The position numbers and the translations under genes are program-made. Shown one piece after another: positions 51,083 to 63,900 of a stretch of DNA of 64,000 nucleotides. The stretch lies in assembly GCA_030512335.1 (NCBI GenBank), contig JAULSU010000002.1, positions 3,348,001 to 3,412,000 on the forward strand, in the 5' to 3' direction. How positions within the stretch are numbered: position 1 is the stretch's first letter; the number at the start of each line of letters is the position of its first letter. Origin of the DNA: Immersiella caudata (taxonomy: Eukaryota; Ascomycota; Sordariomycetes; Sordariales; Lasiosphaeriaceae). The notes below the pieces were generated by a model. The model saw only the letters and a program-made list of their open reading frames with translations. It was not told where the DNA came from and made no database searches.

Positions 51083-52946
51083 CTAGAGCTTCGCTTTTGG
51101 GGCCGGCAACTTGGTCTCTGCTGTTGCCTCCTTATTTAACACAATCTCGCCCCTCTGCTCGCCGTCCCCAAAGAAGATAACTTGCACCGTCAGGTCGTCT
51201 CGGTATCTGCGCGAGGTTGGCGATGGCAGTGTAAGTAGCGCTGACACCTGTTCCTGATTGGAGCCTCCGAGCGCGTTCCGGACGATGTGTGTTGCAACGT
51301 TCTTATCCTGCACCACAAAGCGGTCCTTGGCTGGCGAGAGGCCACGGCGGCGCAGCAGCGCTTCCGGTGATCGTTGGCCGTCCGGGTCATCTGCCTGGTT
51401 GTATTTGCTCTCCTCGACAGGCAGCTCGCTCTTGGAGCCAAAAAGCTTGCTCCAGACCGAGTTAAACTGCTGGCTGCCCGTGTTGCTAGCCTGACTCTCA
51501 ATCCATTTGCCGACCAGGCCGACAACTTCTTCGTTGGTGAGCATCTCCCAAAGTCCATCTGTTGCCATCACCACAAAGTCTCCCTTCTCAGGCTCGATCT
51601 TGGTGGTGGTCACAACGGGTTCAGCCGTGACATAAGGAGGAGTCTTGAGCAATAGCTTGGGGGGGCGTCCAAAGAACTGAGGACTCAGGCTTTCGACGAT
51701 CTCGCGTGTCCACTTGTAGGAGGCGTCACCGAACGCTCGGCTCGGCTCCAATCCGCCCAAGATGCGCCCATTCCGTACGGGTTCTTCTCCAGGATGCTGC
51801 TTCCTCACCCGTGCCGCTTCATCAGGGTTGCTACCCGTCTGATCAACCGACAGAGGTGTTGCGGTCCACTTCCCAGATGCCGATTTGCGTCCCAAAACTG
51901 CTCGGGAGTCGCCCGTGCATGCCACGCGTAAGAGCTTGGAGTCGCTGTCGTAGAAAGAGAGCAAAGCGCACGATCCTGAATAAGCAGGCGCTAGCATCTC
52001 GGCAGCAAGCATCTTGTTCTTAGCTTGCAACACCTTCTGCACACTGTGGTTCACGATCTCATCGTCTAGCCGGAGGAAGCCGGCCTTGATCGCAGCATCA
52101 ACCGCTTCTGGTGATGGCAGCATACCATTCGCTGCTTTGTAAGTCTCGTTCAGCTCGCTGCCTACAACGCCAACCAATGCTTGTCTGAGCTTTGCAGATG
52201 TCGCCCAGCCCCTGCGATCCTGTTAGCTGTCGCTCAAGAGATATCACCATTTATAAGACAAAAACTCACGAGTGACCATCAAAAACACCCCAGAACATCC
52301 AGTCGCTGGGTGCCCCAGAGCCCTTGACCTCAACAATCTTCTCCACATGGTCGTCTTCAATAGGGCTATTGCTCGGCAGCTGGTTCACATCGTACCGAAC
52401 GACGCCCCGCCCACGGTTCACAAAGTATGACTCCTCCATCCTTCTCAGCTTCTGCGTAGCCTGGTCGGGGGACAGCATCTCGACAACCATCTGACCATCA
52501 CTGCCCGTAGCTTTGGATATCGGGCCCTCGCCGACAAAGGTCCCCGTATGCAGCTCGTCAGCACCAATAACAAGTACTGACCGAGTCGGCACGGGATCGG
52601 GTCCCGTACCGGTCCTCGCCTTGGAGTAGCTACGCACGACGGCGTCGGTGTTGGTGCCGTTGTAGGAATACCATGCGCCGTAGCCAACGAGGGCGGAGAC
52701 CAGCGCGAACGAGGTCCGCCGGAGATACATGGAGGATCGTAGGGGTTCTCCGAGGGCATGCGGGCGTGGGCGGACGGGATAGTTCGAGGAGGAGAGGTAT
52801 CGACGGCTGGCGCTAGGCGAGGTTGTCTTGCTGATGTTGCGCAGGAAGGCAGCAGGGTTGGCGAGAGGGCCGCGACGGCTAGAGCGAAGGCCCCAGGCGT
52901 TGCATTGGAGCGTGGTACGAAGGGCTTTGACGGCAGCACGGTGCAT
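51083..52946 (-). CDS. ptc5: Mitochondrial PP2C phosphatase Ptc5 (pyruvate dehydrogenase phosphatase type)
   Basis: Mn/Mg-dependent Ser/Thr phosphatase; yeast Ptc5 reactivates pyruvate dehydrogenase by dephosphorylating its E1-alpha subunit. Two exons (52946-52270 and 52211-51083) with a 58-nt intron give 601 residues. The Arg/Ser-rich presequence (MHRAAVKALRTTLQCNAWG) is followed by a hydrophobic segment at about 76-92 (TSFALVSALVGYGAWYSY), placing it at the inner membrane. PP2C metal motifs are WGVFDGHSGWATS, completed across the intron, TGDSRAVLG, and ATDGLWEMLTNEEVV; a final Asp is in RRYRDDLTVQVIFF. EPSRAFGDASYK is the conserved substrate-side loop. All metal ligands look intact. Confidence 0.92.
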
Positions 52947-53586
52947 CGCGATGGCTTGCTAACGGTCCTCCCGAGACGACAAGGCTTTTGTCGAAACGGT
53001 TTGAGGTTTTGAGGGGGAGGATGTGTGGTGGTGGAAGCGAGGCCCCTGCTGTGCAGCGCTGGAAAGGTCGTGTGTTTGGTTTGTCAATGACACACAGTGT
53101 AAGTTGGGGAAGGTGGGAGGTTGAGTTTCGGAGATGCTCTACGCTCGCCAGCATTGGAGTTGAAGCAACCCTCAGAGAACAACACAGAAGGTATTCGTTG
53201 AAGAAGGGCTTTCTTTTATGGTCTCACAACTTCCAAAGAAATCAGTATCTCACCGGGCACAGGGCTTCCATCACCAATATGCAGAAGTCGCCCGCACAGT
53301 GAGAAAGGTCCGTGCGCGGTGCACTTTCCAAGCTCCCCACCAGCGAATTAGAGCTGGGATTATTACCCAGCAAGCCTGGGCGACAGTGGACCAACTGCGG
53401 GCCTCGACCCCCACGGCGGGATGCCGCGCCGCCATCTCCAACCCCAGATTCTAACATGTGACCTCCATCTCAAACAACAAAACAAACCCCCCGAAACCGA
53501 ATGAGAATATCAACCTCAAAAGGATAACCATTCAGCACACAAACCAACTGCCAAATAGATACCCAGCCCAAAGCTTCACCACCAAA
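52947..53586. other. Divergent promoter of ptc5 and the Pex39-like gene
   Basis: 640 bases between two divergent starts; no gene seen. The right end is a C/A-rich leader. The frame reading upstream from the Met at 53458 is low-complexity and taken as leader. Confidence 0.5.
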
Positions 53587-54388
53587 ATGTCCAACCCCAA
53601 CCCCAACCCTCCCTCCACCAATCTCAACCCCTCCCCCTCCCCCTCCGAAACCACAAACACAAACACACCCTCCTCCTTCCAGAAATTCGACTCCTACCCC
53701 TGGCCCCGCGACCGCCAATTCCTCCAAGGCCTTCTAGCCATGCTGGGTCCCCTCTCCAACTCCTTTGAGCGCCACAAAGCCCTCGGCGTAACTCTCCAAG
53801 CGCGCATATGGTGGTACGCCTCGCGCCAAAACATCGCCATCGACCGCTCTGCGTATGAGACGTACACCTCTGCCCACCCCAGCAGCACAGATGCAGAGCT
53901 GTTGGATAAGTTGGAGGAGATCCAGAAGCGGATGGGGATTGTGGACGGGGAGGAGGCTAAACAGGGGGGGCTGCCGGAGTGGATGGTGAGTGCGCCGCAA
54001 AAGGTGGATTTGAATCGGAAGGCGGATGATGGGGATGAGAGTGAGAGAAGCAAGGGGGGAGAGGGGGCGCCTTATCCCGCGCATTTTCAGGCGATTATTG
54101 AGGCGGTGACAACGGGGAAGGCAGTTGCGGGGGTAAGGGAAATTCCGAATACCGTGGTTAGGCAAGCGGTGAGTACTCATCCTGCTTGATTGATAGGAGA
54201 TGGTTTGCTAATTTGGATAGGGAATCTCGCCGGTTGGGAAGATGCAGGCGCCTAGGAAACCGTGGGAGAGGCAGCAGCAGCAGTCAGGCGGGGCCATCGG
54301 TTCGTTACCTGGTCAGGGGACATTGTTGAAAAAGGAGTTTCCTCCGGTAGCTGAAGAATTAGGGAGCGCAGAGCCACTACGTAGTTAA
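53587..54388 (+). CDS. DUF5572 / Pex39-like peroxisomal import factor (PTS2 pathway)
   Basis: Two exons (53587-54168 and 54221-54388), 52-nt intron, 249 residues. After a Pro/Asn/Ser-rich leader comes FDSYPWPRDRQFLQGLLAML and a helical segment with ALGVTLQARIWWYASR, then a charged linker. Exon 2 contains MQAPRKPWER, a (K/R)PWE motif. Known for the family: recently described Pex39 proteins (yeast Yjr012c, human C6orf226) share such a motif and bind Pex7 to help PTS2 import. The match here is by pattern (N-terminal aromatic segment plus C-terminal KPWE), not by search, so the name is provisional. The start at MSNPNPNP has the context ACCAAAATG; an upstream in-frame Met would add low-complexity residues. 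Confidence 0.6.
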
Positions 54389-54670
54389 GGCTCTTCCTTT
54401 ATGGTGAAATCGAAATGTAATAAGGAGTGCTGCCAACACTAGCACCCCCTCACACAAGACCAGGAAAGGGTCCCGGGGCTTGCTGTCTAGAGGGGCATCG
54501 GAAAGCCCATCATCACTAGTAGCATCAAAATACAAAGGAACGGAACTATAGACTTCAAGCTCAAACTAAACCATTTAAGTCATAATTCATTCTATGCGAT
54601 CCTGCTCCGAACTGTGATCCTAATCATGGTATCCTATACATCATAATACAAAAGAGAATTCACTAGGTAT

Positions 54671-57608
54671 TCAATCCTCCCCAGTGAGATCTATAACTGA
54701 TACGTCGCTTACCCGCCAGGTCTTACCACCAGATCGGACGCCAAACGAGGTGTTGGACCCAACTTTCCCAACCCCAGACCCTCCCAGCACACAAGGCAGT
54801 GTTTTGCAAGGGACCACAACCTCGCTGACAAAGCCTGTCTCTTTACCACCGGTACAGGAGATCAGAATCTTGCTCGCGCCTGAAGTTATCTCTGATTCGG
54901 TTAACGGTTCGCTACTACCCTTTCTCAATCCGCGTCTCTCTCCGGCTGTTAGGTTTCTCAGGGGCCTCGATAGGGTAGGCGCTTCGGATGAAGGCAATGG
55001 CGCGAAGGGATCGTCGTTGTCACTAATATGCCCTCCACGAAGATCAAACTTGTCGTCCAGAGGGAGGAAAGACCCCATGCCGCCCTCTACGCGCAGCGGT
55101 CCCCTCGGAGACGGAGGCAAAGGAATATCCACGCCGTCTCCGTCCTCTTCATCGCTAGTGAAGGGGTCGAGGGGGATGACCAAGGCTTTCGTTGCTAGAG
55201 ACGGCACAGGATTACTATTTCTGGAGATGCGTCCAAAAGCCTTGATAGATGTTTGCGTGCTGGCCTTTGGAGATGCCTGCATGCCCTTGATAGACGTTTG
55301 TGTACCGCTTTTGGAGGTTTTCGCTTCGAAAGCCGAGCTCTGGGGCATTTCATCCTCGGCGCCGCTCTTGGTTCGTATGAAGGGCCTTGCCTGGCGTATT
55401 GGTTCCGGAGATGTGTAAGCCGACGACGGACTTGTCTGCTGCTGAGTAGCTGCGATGCCCGCAGAGCCGGCTGGGTCTCGTTCGTTGCTGTTATCAATGG
55501 ACGGACTCGAAAGCCTCTTCCCCCTCTTGGTTGGGGTTCCCTGGATCGTAGGCTCGATACTTCGGCCATGGCTTGAAGATGGCGACGGTGCCAAGGGGCT
55601 GGATGAGAGAAGGATGGGATCTTGCTGGCTGTTTGTTTGCGGGACAATCGAGGGCGGATTCGACTTTGAAACCTTGGGACTGGCCTGTGAGCTTGCAATA
55701 GTCCAAGGATTGACTTGGGCCGAAGGTCTGGTGGGCTTGGCCCTGGCCTTTGAACTTGCTTTGACTTGTTTCCCCTTTCCGCTCGCCAACGGACCCTTTG
55801 AAGCGGTAGTTCTCAGCGGAGCGCGGATGAGGACTGGAGCGGCTAGTACTTTGCTCGCTGTGATTGGAGGAGCGGAAGATACAGGAGACGACGGAGGCTC
55901 CGAGAGCAAGGTATTCCGAACAGGCTCCTGAGAAAGAGTCGCCTTCGTAGAACCCGTGGACTTGGTGATCTTGACAAACCTATCCAGCGCCCCAGCTGGC
56001 ATATCCGTTTTCTTAGATCGTGTCGCCATCCTTTTTGCCTTTGGAGCAGTTGCCTTCAGCTCCTTGGCGCGTTGCTTGTCCTTCCAGTTCTCGACGGTCA
56101 ACGGGAGAGACATCTCCAAGATGGACTCTGGAACCCAGATCAAATCTGGTTTTAACGGATCGAATGAGTTCCTCCCGCCACCCTTCGTTTGTTCTCCGTC
56201 TTCCTCTGCGTCGCCCCCAAACTCATCATCACTATTCAATGCGAGGCCCTGGCGTCCGTAATCATCTGCTTCGTCCTCGGCCTCCGCATCCAGGTCAATC
56301 CCAATGATATCCACCGGTATATATGATATTCGTAACTCTGGTGTTGCATCCGTGCTGAAGTGCTCTCTCCGTTTTGTGACCGATTTGACAAAGGCCGCCT
56401 CCCTCTCCTGCTTTAAGTCGAGGTCGCCTTCGTCGACATCTGCAGTGCCACATCTTCGAACAAGTCGCTGGGCTAGAATCTGCGCCGATACTACCCGAAT
56501 GAACTTGATCGCCCCTGTCTTGTTTGTCCAGTCGAATGTTTCTGCCACGAACTCTCGCAGCCCGACGATATCCACTTCCCTTGGAGCATGGAATTTCTGC
56601 CCGATCTTGTCGAGGTTCTCTTCTCGTGATACGACCGGATGTGTGTAGTAGCGTAGCACCTCTAGATTTGGGAAGTCCTCAGGAATTGCCAAAGCTCTGT
56701 GCTTTGTACGGAAGTGTTTGCTTTTGTTCGTTCGAAGCTCCTCGAGCAGCCTCTCTTTCCAGGACGCTAGCGCTGCGGTGTCTGATCCCTTGATCTGGCA
56801 GAGATCTTCACCGAAGCCTGCCCGGGCAGCCTCGCAAGCCACCTTGACGCCGCATCCAGGGACACCCTCAGGGAGGTAGTCCCCACCACTCATCAACGCG
56901 ACCAATACCATACCTTCTCTATTCAGACCACTTATTCCTTTCTCTGCATCATAGATGGTCACATGGGTCGGGCTTTTGCTTTTGGTGCCCTCGGCGCTCC
57001 AATTTCGTAGCATCTTTCCGCACCCGAACATGATGGTGTCGACATCTTCGCTCAGGACAGCGTCCACGATCCCTTTCCTCTGGAGGAGCGCACACTCAGC
57101 TTCGGCCTCACCTGGCGCGTCGTGGATCGCAAACCCAAAGAGCCGGATGAGCCGTTTCGCCATGGCGGTCGCAACGCCATCTCCTCGACCGGAGCGCTTA
57201 TTGCGCTTGAATACAGGCTTGTGCGGGCCATCAAAGACGAAGATAGGCTCGATTGCACTGCCGAGAAGACGGGCCAGGCGATAGAACAGGGTTCGAATAG
57301 CGGGGTTGGAGCCACCTGCAGCTATTCAGCAAATGGGCGTTCTGGAGCGAAATTCCTCCAGCATTCAAGCGAACGCGCTTGTTCGTGGGCCACCTTACCT
57401 TTGCCTGCCTGAATCTGAAATTGCCAGATTGAAATGTCAATCGCGAGTCGTAGAGGGCGTTGATGCTTTTCAAAATGCTCCGTCGTTAATTTGCACAGAG
57501 ATACCCTCTCTCCTGGCCCAATCTCCTTGTAAATCCTAACAGTGTGGATGTGAGTCGTCTGCAGGCGTTCACTGTTGGGGTGGGTTGCATTTACCCTTTG
57601 ATTCCCAT
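54671..57608 (-). CDS. Holliday junction resolvase of the Yen1/GEN1 family (XPG nuclease)
   Basis: Structure-selective nuclease that cuts Holliday junctions symmetrically late in the cell cycle. Three exons (57608-57595, 57535-57399, 57315-54671) with introns of 59 and 83 nt give 931 residues. The tiny 14-nt first exon encodes MGIKG, completed across intron 1 to MGIKGIYKEIGPGER. The XPG-N part has RLAIDISIWQFQ with the first catalytic Asp. The second part has NPAIRTLFYRLARLL and FVFDGPHKPVFKR. XPG-I has DAPGEAEAECALLQ (the acidic cluster) and SEDVDTIMFG. The helix-hairpin-helix region has LMSGGDYLPEGVPGCG. The long C-terminal half is disordered with many Ser/Thr-Pro sites, suiting cell-cycle (Cdk) control as in Yen1, and ends with VIDLTGED, resembling a SUMO-interaction motif. 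Confidence 0.93.
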
Positions 57609-58073
57609 TTTGAGGTCCCGACGTCCGCTGGAACTCGCTCACCGTCGGAATAGGGGTACAAGACCAGCATCCATTCCAGGTGGGCTGAATGCGATAGGTC
57701 GAGACCAGGCTGCTGGCTCTTTGCGCGGAGTTGGCTGTTGGAGCCAGGAGTGCTCTATTGACGCGGTTTCCGAATCTGGATGGCCGGTGAGGGTTGTCAC
57801 GACAATGGGATGAACCCGTTTATCGCATATCCACTACCCCTTTCCGGCTACGACAATAAATCTCAGACCCTCGGCTAATCGATATTGAAATTAACCGAGT
57901 GTTTGCAGAGCTCGACGACGGTCCCGCCAATCTCACAAAGCAGCTGCGTTCTCAACATCAGGAAGGCCGTGAGCTTCTGCAGAATTATGTGATAAATTTT
58001 GACATCCTCAGAAAATCCCAGCAAAATTCTTGTTCTCATTTGGTGGTCGGGCAGCACCTTGAACTGGATCAAC
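57609..58073. other. Divergent promoter of the resolvase and Arp10 genes
   Basis: 465 bases between divergent starts; no gene seen. Confidence 0.5.
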
Positions 58074-59825
58074 ATGTCGGCGGCGACCGTTTCGACCACA
58101 CTGCCGCACCGAGCGGTCGCTAACATCAAGTCGCCGGGCGGTGGTCTGAGTGGCCCGTCAACACCACTGCGGGGCGTTGCCTCTAACTTCGGCTCTCCAT
58201 CCAGTCTACGTGCTGAGGAGGATCTCCTTTTGATTGAGTTTGGCACTCGAAAGTTGCACATCGGCTTTGCAGGCGATGCCGTGCCGCGGGGCTGCGTGTG
58301 GTTTGGCCCTGACCAACAACGTCGCGTCGGTGACTTCCGCGTCTGGCAGATGGATTATCGCGACGAGTGGGCGAAGAGAGAATCCGACAGCGAATGGGGC
58401 AAGAGCCATGAGCTGTGGCAGCCTGATGTGCGCGACCTCGACCTGGGGCTGGTTGAAGACAAGATCGAGAGGGCGATGAGAGAGGCCATCACTAAGTGAG
58501 TCTACCCTGCAATAACACCCAGCTTAGCTGACCTATAACTGCATAGGTATATGCTGATTGATTCTCGTCCTCGGAGGATGGTCTGCGTTCTCCCATCAGG
58601 ACTGCCGCTTCCCATATTGTCGGCCACCTTGGATACGCTGTTCAGCCGATTCATGTCGCCAACTATCTCCCTGCTGTCCATACCAGTAGCTGTGGCTGTT
58701 GGCGCGGGAGTCCGGTCTGCGCTGGTCATCGATCTTGGCTGGAGCGAGACCGTTGTCACCAGCGTGTATGAGTACCGAGAGGTGCGCACCGACAGAAGCA
58801 TACGGGCTGGCAGGATGCTCACAGAGCAAACCCATAAGCTCCTCGCCAGCCGCTTGGGCCAGTCTCCGCAAAGACCCAGTACTGAATCGGAATGCACAAA
58901 GCATGTCTTGAGCTTTGAGGAGTGTAGTGAGATCGCCTCTCGTGTGGTGTGGTGCAAGGCATCCCAGCATCCCGCCTCAGCCAAGCCCGAGGACGGATTG
59001 GCCACAGTTGAAGAGCAAGACGAAAGCGATGTCCGCACTCATCCCCAAGGGTGTGATCATGCCAAAACGCCTATTCCCCTCAGATCGGCTGCTACGCCAG
59101 AGACCCTGGAATTGTCGTATGACCAGCTTGCAGAGCCGTGCGAGAACACGTTCTTTGACTCTCAATGTTCACCAAGGAGCTTTGACGACCATGAGCTACC
59201 ACTACATTTGCTTGTATACCGCAGCCTTCTTGAGCTGCCACTAGATGTGCGGGCCGTCTGCATGTCCAGGATCATCTTCACCGGCGGGTGCGCCAAAGTG
59301 CTGGGGCTCCGCAAACGCATCTTTGACGATGTGTCTCAGCTAATCCGGGAAAAGGGCTGGGATCCTGTTCAGACAAAGCCGTCAGACAAGCTCGGAGCCG
59401 CTTCACGCCTCAAGAAGCGAGGGAGTCGACAGGGGAATAGTGGACCAACCGGTGTGCCGCCGGATGGGGCAGGCGAGGAGGAGCAAGATGGCGTCTGGCA
59501 TGATGCGGCCAACACCGTCCCCGAAGCGGACCCCGTCGAGGAGCAGCTGAAAAGAGGACGTGACAGGAAGGAGCAGCCGCCGGTGTGTGGGAAGATGCGA
59601 GCCGTCGAGTCGCTCGGGGCTTGGTCGGGAGCGAGCTTGATCACGCAGCTGAAGGCGCCTGCCATTGCCACCATCGACCGCGACGTCTGGCAACAACAGG
59701 GCGCGGCAGGTGCGGGCAGGGTGGGTGATGTCGACACGAAGAGCCAGAGGCAAAGTGTCGGCCCGGCCATTAGAGGCGCAACTTCCGGGTCTTCGTGGAC
59801 GCTGGGGGTGTGGGGCGTGGTCTGA
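58074..59825 (+). CDS. Actin-related protein Arp10/Arp11, dynactin pointed-end subunit
   Basis: Two exons (58074-58495 and 58547-59825) with a 51-nt intron give 566 residues. A disordered N-terminus precedes LLLIEFGTRKLHIGFAGDAVPRG split over the actin-like phosphate-1 region, which identifies a divergent actin fold. Further segments are VCVLPSGLPLPILSATL, SALVIDLGWSETVVTSVYE (phosphate 2-like) and IIFTGGCAKVLGLRKRI near the end of subdomain 3. ATP-site residues are poorly kept, as in other Arp10/Arp11 proteins. In Neurospora the equivalent is the ro-7 product, needed for dynein/dynactin function. Long Glu/Gln/Gly-rich insertions occur in the C-terminal half. The start is the Met before SAATVSTTL; an in-frame Met 25 codons upstream is the alternative. 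Confidence 0.82.
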
Positions 59826-60956
59826 GTGTGCTCGACAGGGTGAGCGGAGCGGGAAAGCGGAAAGAGAGACACTATCTGTTGCTGCCAGCGCGCTGTGGGC
59901 TACAACAACCCCGGTTCTCCGGGACCAGGAACCAAAACGAGGTCTAGACGGGCCAGAAATAATGAAAACGTTTACCACTGTTGGAACAAGCACACAGAAC
60001 CTGGGGACAGCAGCATACATGTCGCTGCCTTGCCAGCCTTGAGCATAACTCGAGCCGGCCTTCAGTCTTTCTCCCATACCCTTGCCTATCTGGGCGAATG
60101 TTCAGGTCCGCTTTGTCACCGACGAGTTAATCTCCTCCCCAGTTACTCCCGGTCTGGACCAGACGCGCCGTGACTGATAAGGGGCCGTCCCTCGCCCCAC
60201 GGTTCCTTCCTCGTTCTCAGCTCCTCGGTTTCTTCCTGGTGGCCACCGTCCTGTCAGAGGCAGGGGCAAGCAAGTGCACCTGCTCGGTTGGACCTCCCGG
60301 GTACGATGCCCCGTGTGCGTCCTGTGCCCGGCGGTCAGATCAGGTCATTGTCGAGCTTTGCGCCTTCCTTTTTACTAGAACGAGAACGAGGGTAGAATCG
60401 CCCTAGCCGCCCCTTAAAAACCTGCACAGCTGGACTCTATCTGGTGTTAAATCTCGACACCCTCACCCCCATTTCCAGATTCATCCAACCCAGATTCTTT
60501 ACCGGTTGTCTCTTCAGCAAAGCCTCGCAAGGCGCTGCATGTGTGCCACTTGCTGGTTTCCTCGCTGAGTCGACATCGAAGCCGGAGTTTTTGACTTTCG
60601 ATCTTTTCCCCCCACAGAATTCTCGATACCTTCACTCCCAGGGCCAGCCACACCCTCGTTCCGTGGACGTCAAACTGCCTGCACCGCTCGCCGTGCGGTC
60701 CACGCTCTGTTCCAGCCTTGTTTCCCCACGATCTCGTTCAGCAGTGAGCTAGGTGGTCAAGTCACCCGCTCGACGACAAGCCACCTACAAAGATTTGAGT
60801 ACGTACTCGCCGCTTTTTTCTCTCTCCAACCATGCCCTCCATCGCCTTCCACGCTGCCCCCCACCACTATTCCCATCGTAGCCTTTGAAGGCGTCACCAC
60901 TTCCGCATATTTGAACGTGTATTCTCTCCCTCTCGCCTTCCCATCCTCCTCTCATC
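59826..60956. other. Intergenic region before the last gene
   Basis: About 1.1 kb; no gene supported. The right 500 bases are a pyrimidine-rich leader of the following gene. An open frame at 60170-60406 with a secretory-looking start has no ATG (see rejected items). Confidence 0.5.
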
Positions 60957-63900
60957 ATGGCTAGCCCACCGTGGGGCCAGTCTTCTGCCAAAGTCCGCCG
61001 CAGGCGGCTTCTCGCACGTCTCAGAGAGTGGCAGGATGAAGACTCGCCTGTCGCCCCCTCGGAAATGGTGGCTGTCAAGTATCATCTGCAGCAAGCCAAG
61101 AAGTGTCGCGTCGCCCTCGTCAAGATGGGACCCGGAGAGCATCAAGGCTTTACCTATGACCCTCACGCTCTTCCCAAATTCATCGGCTCTCAGCTTGCCG
61201 CACAGGGACTGACAGAGCTTTCCAGCGCGGGTGTCGTCCTCTCGTGTATTATCAAGTTTCTCTCTAGATCGCTCTGCGGCAACTTATCGGAGCAAAAAGG
61301 TCATCCAACCTTAATTCGGTGGTACTCCGAGGAGCAACATCGAAACTACTACATCTTCGGCATCCTACACGAAAAGATGACGCGCTACCAGACTTACACG
61401 GTAGCTGAGCTCCTCGGCCTCCGCGAACGTCAGGCTAGCGAGCCTGTGGCGGCCATGGCTGCCAACCCAGAGATTGGTATGTATTCATCGCCCCAGAGTC
61501 GACAGTAATCGAGTTTAACTAAGACTCTGTTCTCCTTAGCCGACATCGTCCGTACTCCGGGAACTGTTTGCAAGCCGGCAGAAAATAAGTCGACTTCCAA
61601 GAAGAGCAACTCATCGGCTTCGTCTGATGAGGTACTGTTCAAGGGAAACATGAGTCGTCGCAACCTTCGTGGCACCACCCGCGACTCTGCTCGTGAGTCT
61701 GTGGGCGAGCCCTCCCGCGAGCCGGCCCGTGGACCTCCAGCCGTCCGCGAGTCGATCCGCGAGCCTTCTCGTGGACCTCTTCGTGAGCCCGCTCAATCAA
61801 CACCCCGTGAGTCGGCACCCCCTGAAGTTTCCCGCGAGAACGCCTCGGGCCAGTGGAAGTATCGTGGCCGCAGCGACTCGGAAATTGCGTCTGCCGAGCC
61901 CAACCCAGCGCCGACAGGCATTCCAGCCCAGAAGAGCGAGGGATTCCAGCGGTTCGTTGACGCCGTGGTGTCGCCCACTCATGTTCGGGTCACTGCTGGT
62001 GGCAGGATTGTTCCCAATACCCGTGGACACGCCTCGCCCGCCTCGAAGCGCTCCAACGACATTGCTACCACTGAGATCAATGGAGTCACCGACAAGGCCG
62101 TACCCGCAAAGCTAAACATTTCACCAGTTGCCCCCCCTCAAACCAGCACGCCAGCACCAGCACCAGCTCCGATGTTGCCGCCGGCTCCGATCATGATGCC
62201 TCCGTATGTCCCGAGCTATCATCCCGGCTTCCCGAGTCCGATGCCGTACGGCCCTGTTTACGCCCCCCACATGCCTCCGAACTTTGCGTTTGGTCAGAAT
62301 GCTGTCGGTGCGCCTCCAGTCGCGCAGCCAGCAGCTGGCAACACTCTCAGAGACATGCATAACACGAAGCCCGGAGAGGCCCGAAACATGAACGGCTCGA
62401 CACAGGACAAGCAAGACGAGGTGAAGCTCGCCCCGCCTGCCCCGCCCGGTCACTTCCACCAGCCAAAGCCATTCGTCTTCGGCGGTCACTGGTATCTCCC
62501 TCAAGTGGCATACCCGTTTCCTCCCGGCCTGGGCGCTCCAGTGTTGCCTCATGTGGCCAACATGACTCCTTGCATGCCTCCTGGCTTCGTCCATGGAATG
62601 GCGCTGCACCCGAATGGGCAGTTTGCACAGCCGCCTGGAAATATGCTGCAGCCGCCGGCACAGTTTCCACCGTCGCTGCGTCCGACTCCGACAGGACCGG
62701 CTCCAACGGTGAATGCCCCTTCGGCAAGCACTCCGCCGACTAACGCTACGCCTTTTACTACCCAAGGCCAGATCCCCAGTCGGCCCGTGTCATCCAACTA
62801 CGGCACTCATGTGAACGGCCAGATCGGATCCGCGGCGCCCAACCAGAACGCTCTGGTCAATACCCAAATTCAGTCGATAACTGCGGCTCCCATCACTTCG
62901 ATCAAGCCCAGCGACATCACGAAGAAGCAGCTGGAGAATTTCAAGGCGGGACTCAAGTATCATGAGGACCAGCTCCAGTTCAATCGACATCAGATCAACG
63001 AGAAGGATATGGAGGATAAGATCCTGAAGCTCCAAGCACACATCAGAGAGTTCGAGACGAAGCTGAAGATCCAGCTTGAACACGAAGCCAAAGTCCTTGG
63101 ACACGCTGACCAGAAGAGCGAGGATATTGCACCCACTCCTGCAACCGAAGGGCCGAGGGTCTCACCGCCGCCCGTGGTCACGGTGAACCATGAAGCCGCA
63201 TCTAACGCTTCTGCTCGCCCCGAGATGACCGTTGAAGAACGACGATGCCAGGGAAATTCTGAGTACGGATGGTCCCTAGACACAAGCGGCAACTTTCAGC
63301 CTCACTTTTATGACACTGGCTACAGTGTGCCCTTTGGCGAAAACAAGAGTGTCGCGCCGGGCAAAGACAAGAGTTGGCCCAACGACGCGGTCAGTGCGCC
63401 TGCATTTGTCCCCAGCATCGGACCCGGCTCTCAAGGGAGCTCGGACGAGAACCACCATCGGACTATCAAGGGGACGATGGGTCACGGTTCGGGTCCCACA
63501 GCGAAGAAAGTGGAAGGATCGACTTTACCTATCCGCCAGGCGGCCCTCCGGTCGAACCCCAGTACCCGATCAGACGGAAAGTTTGGTGTGCCGTACCTCC
63601 TCGGAACCCTCCCCAAGGGCAAGGATTCCCGTACTGCCTCGGATGAAGATTATGTGTACAGCAGACCGTTGACCGACGAGGAGCGTCGCGCTCGTTTTCT
63701 GTACTGGGGCGGCTGTCCCAAAGAGGTTCTCAAGGGCCTCCCCAAGTTCGACGGACGCCACTTCTACCCCCCTTCGCCAGTTAAGGAGCGCACAGCTAGC
63801 CCTGTTGCGTCGAATTCTCCTCCTCGACGTGTTCCAACCATGAGAAACGAGAAAGACTACGCTGTTCGCGGGACGAAGTCGGAGCTTGATCCCTTCCGTC

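Noticed and set aside
54684..55418. 244-codon plus-strand open frame
   Set aside because: Shadow opposite the disordered C-terminal part of the Yen1/GEN1-type gene.
60170..60406. Open frame resembling a small secreted Cys-rich protein
   Set aside because: Its first codon is GTG, not ATG; there is no upstream ATG or splice to supply one, and it lies in the leader region of the next gene.
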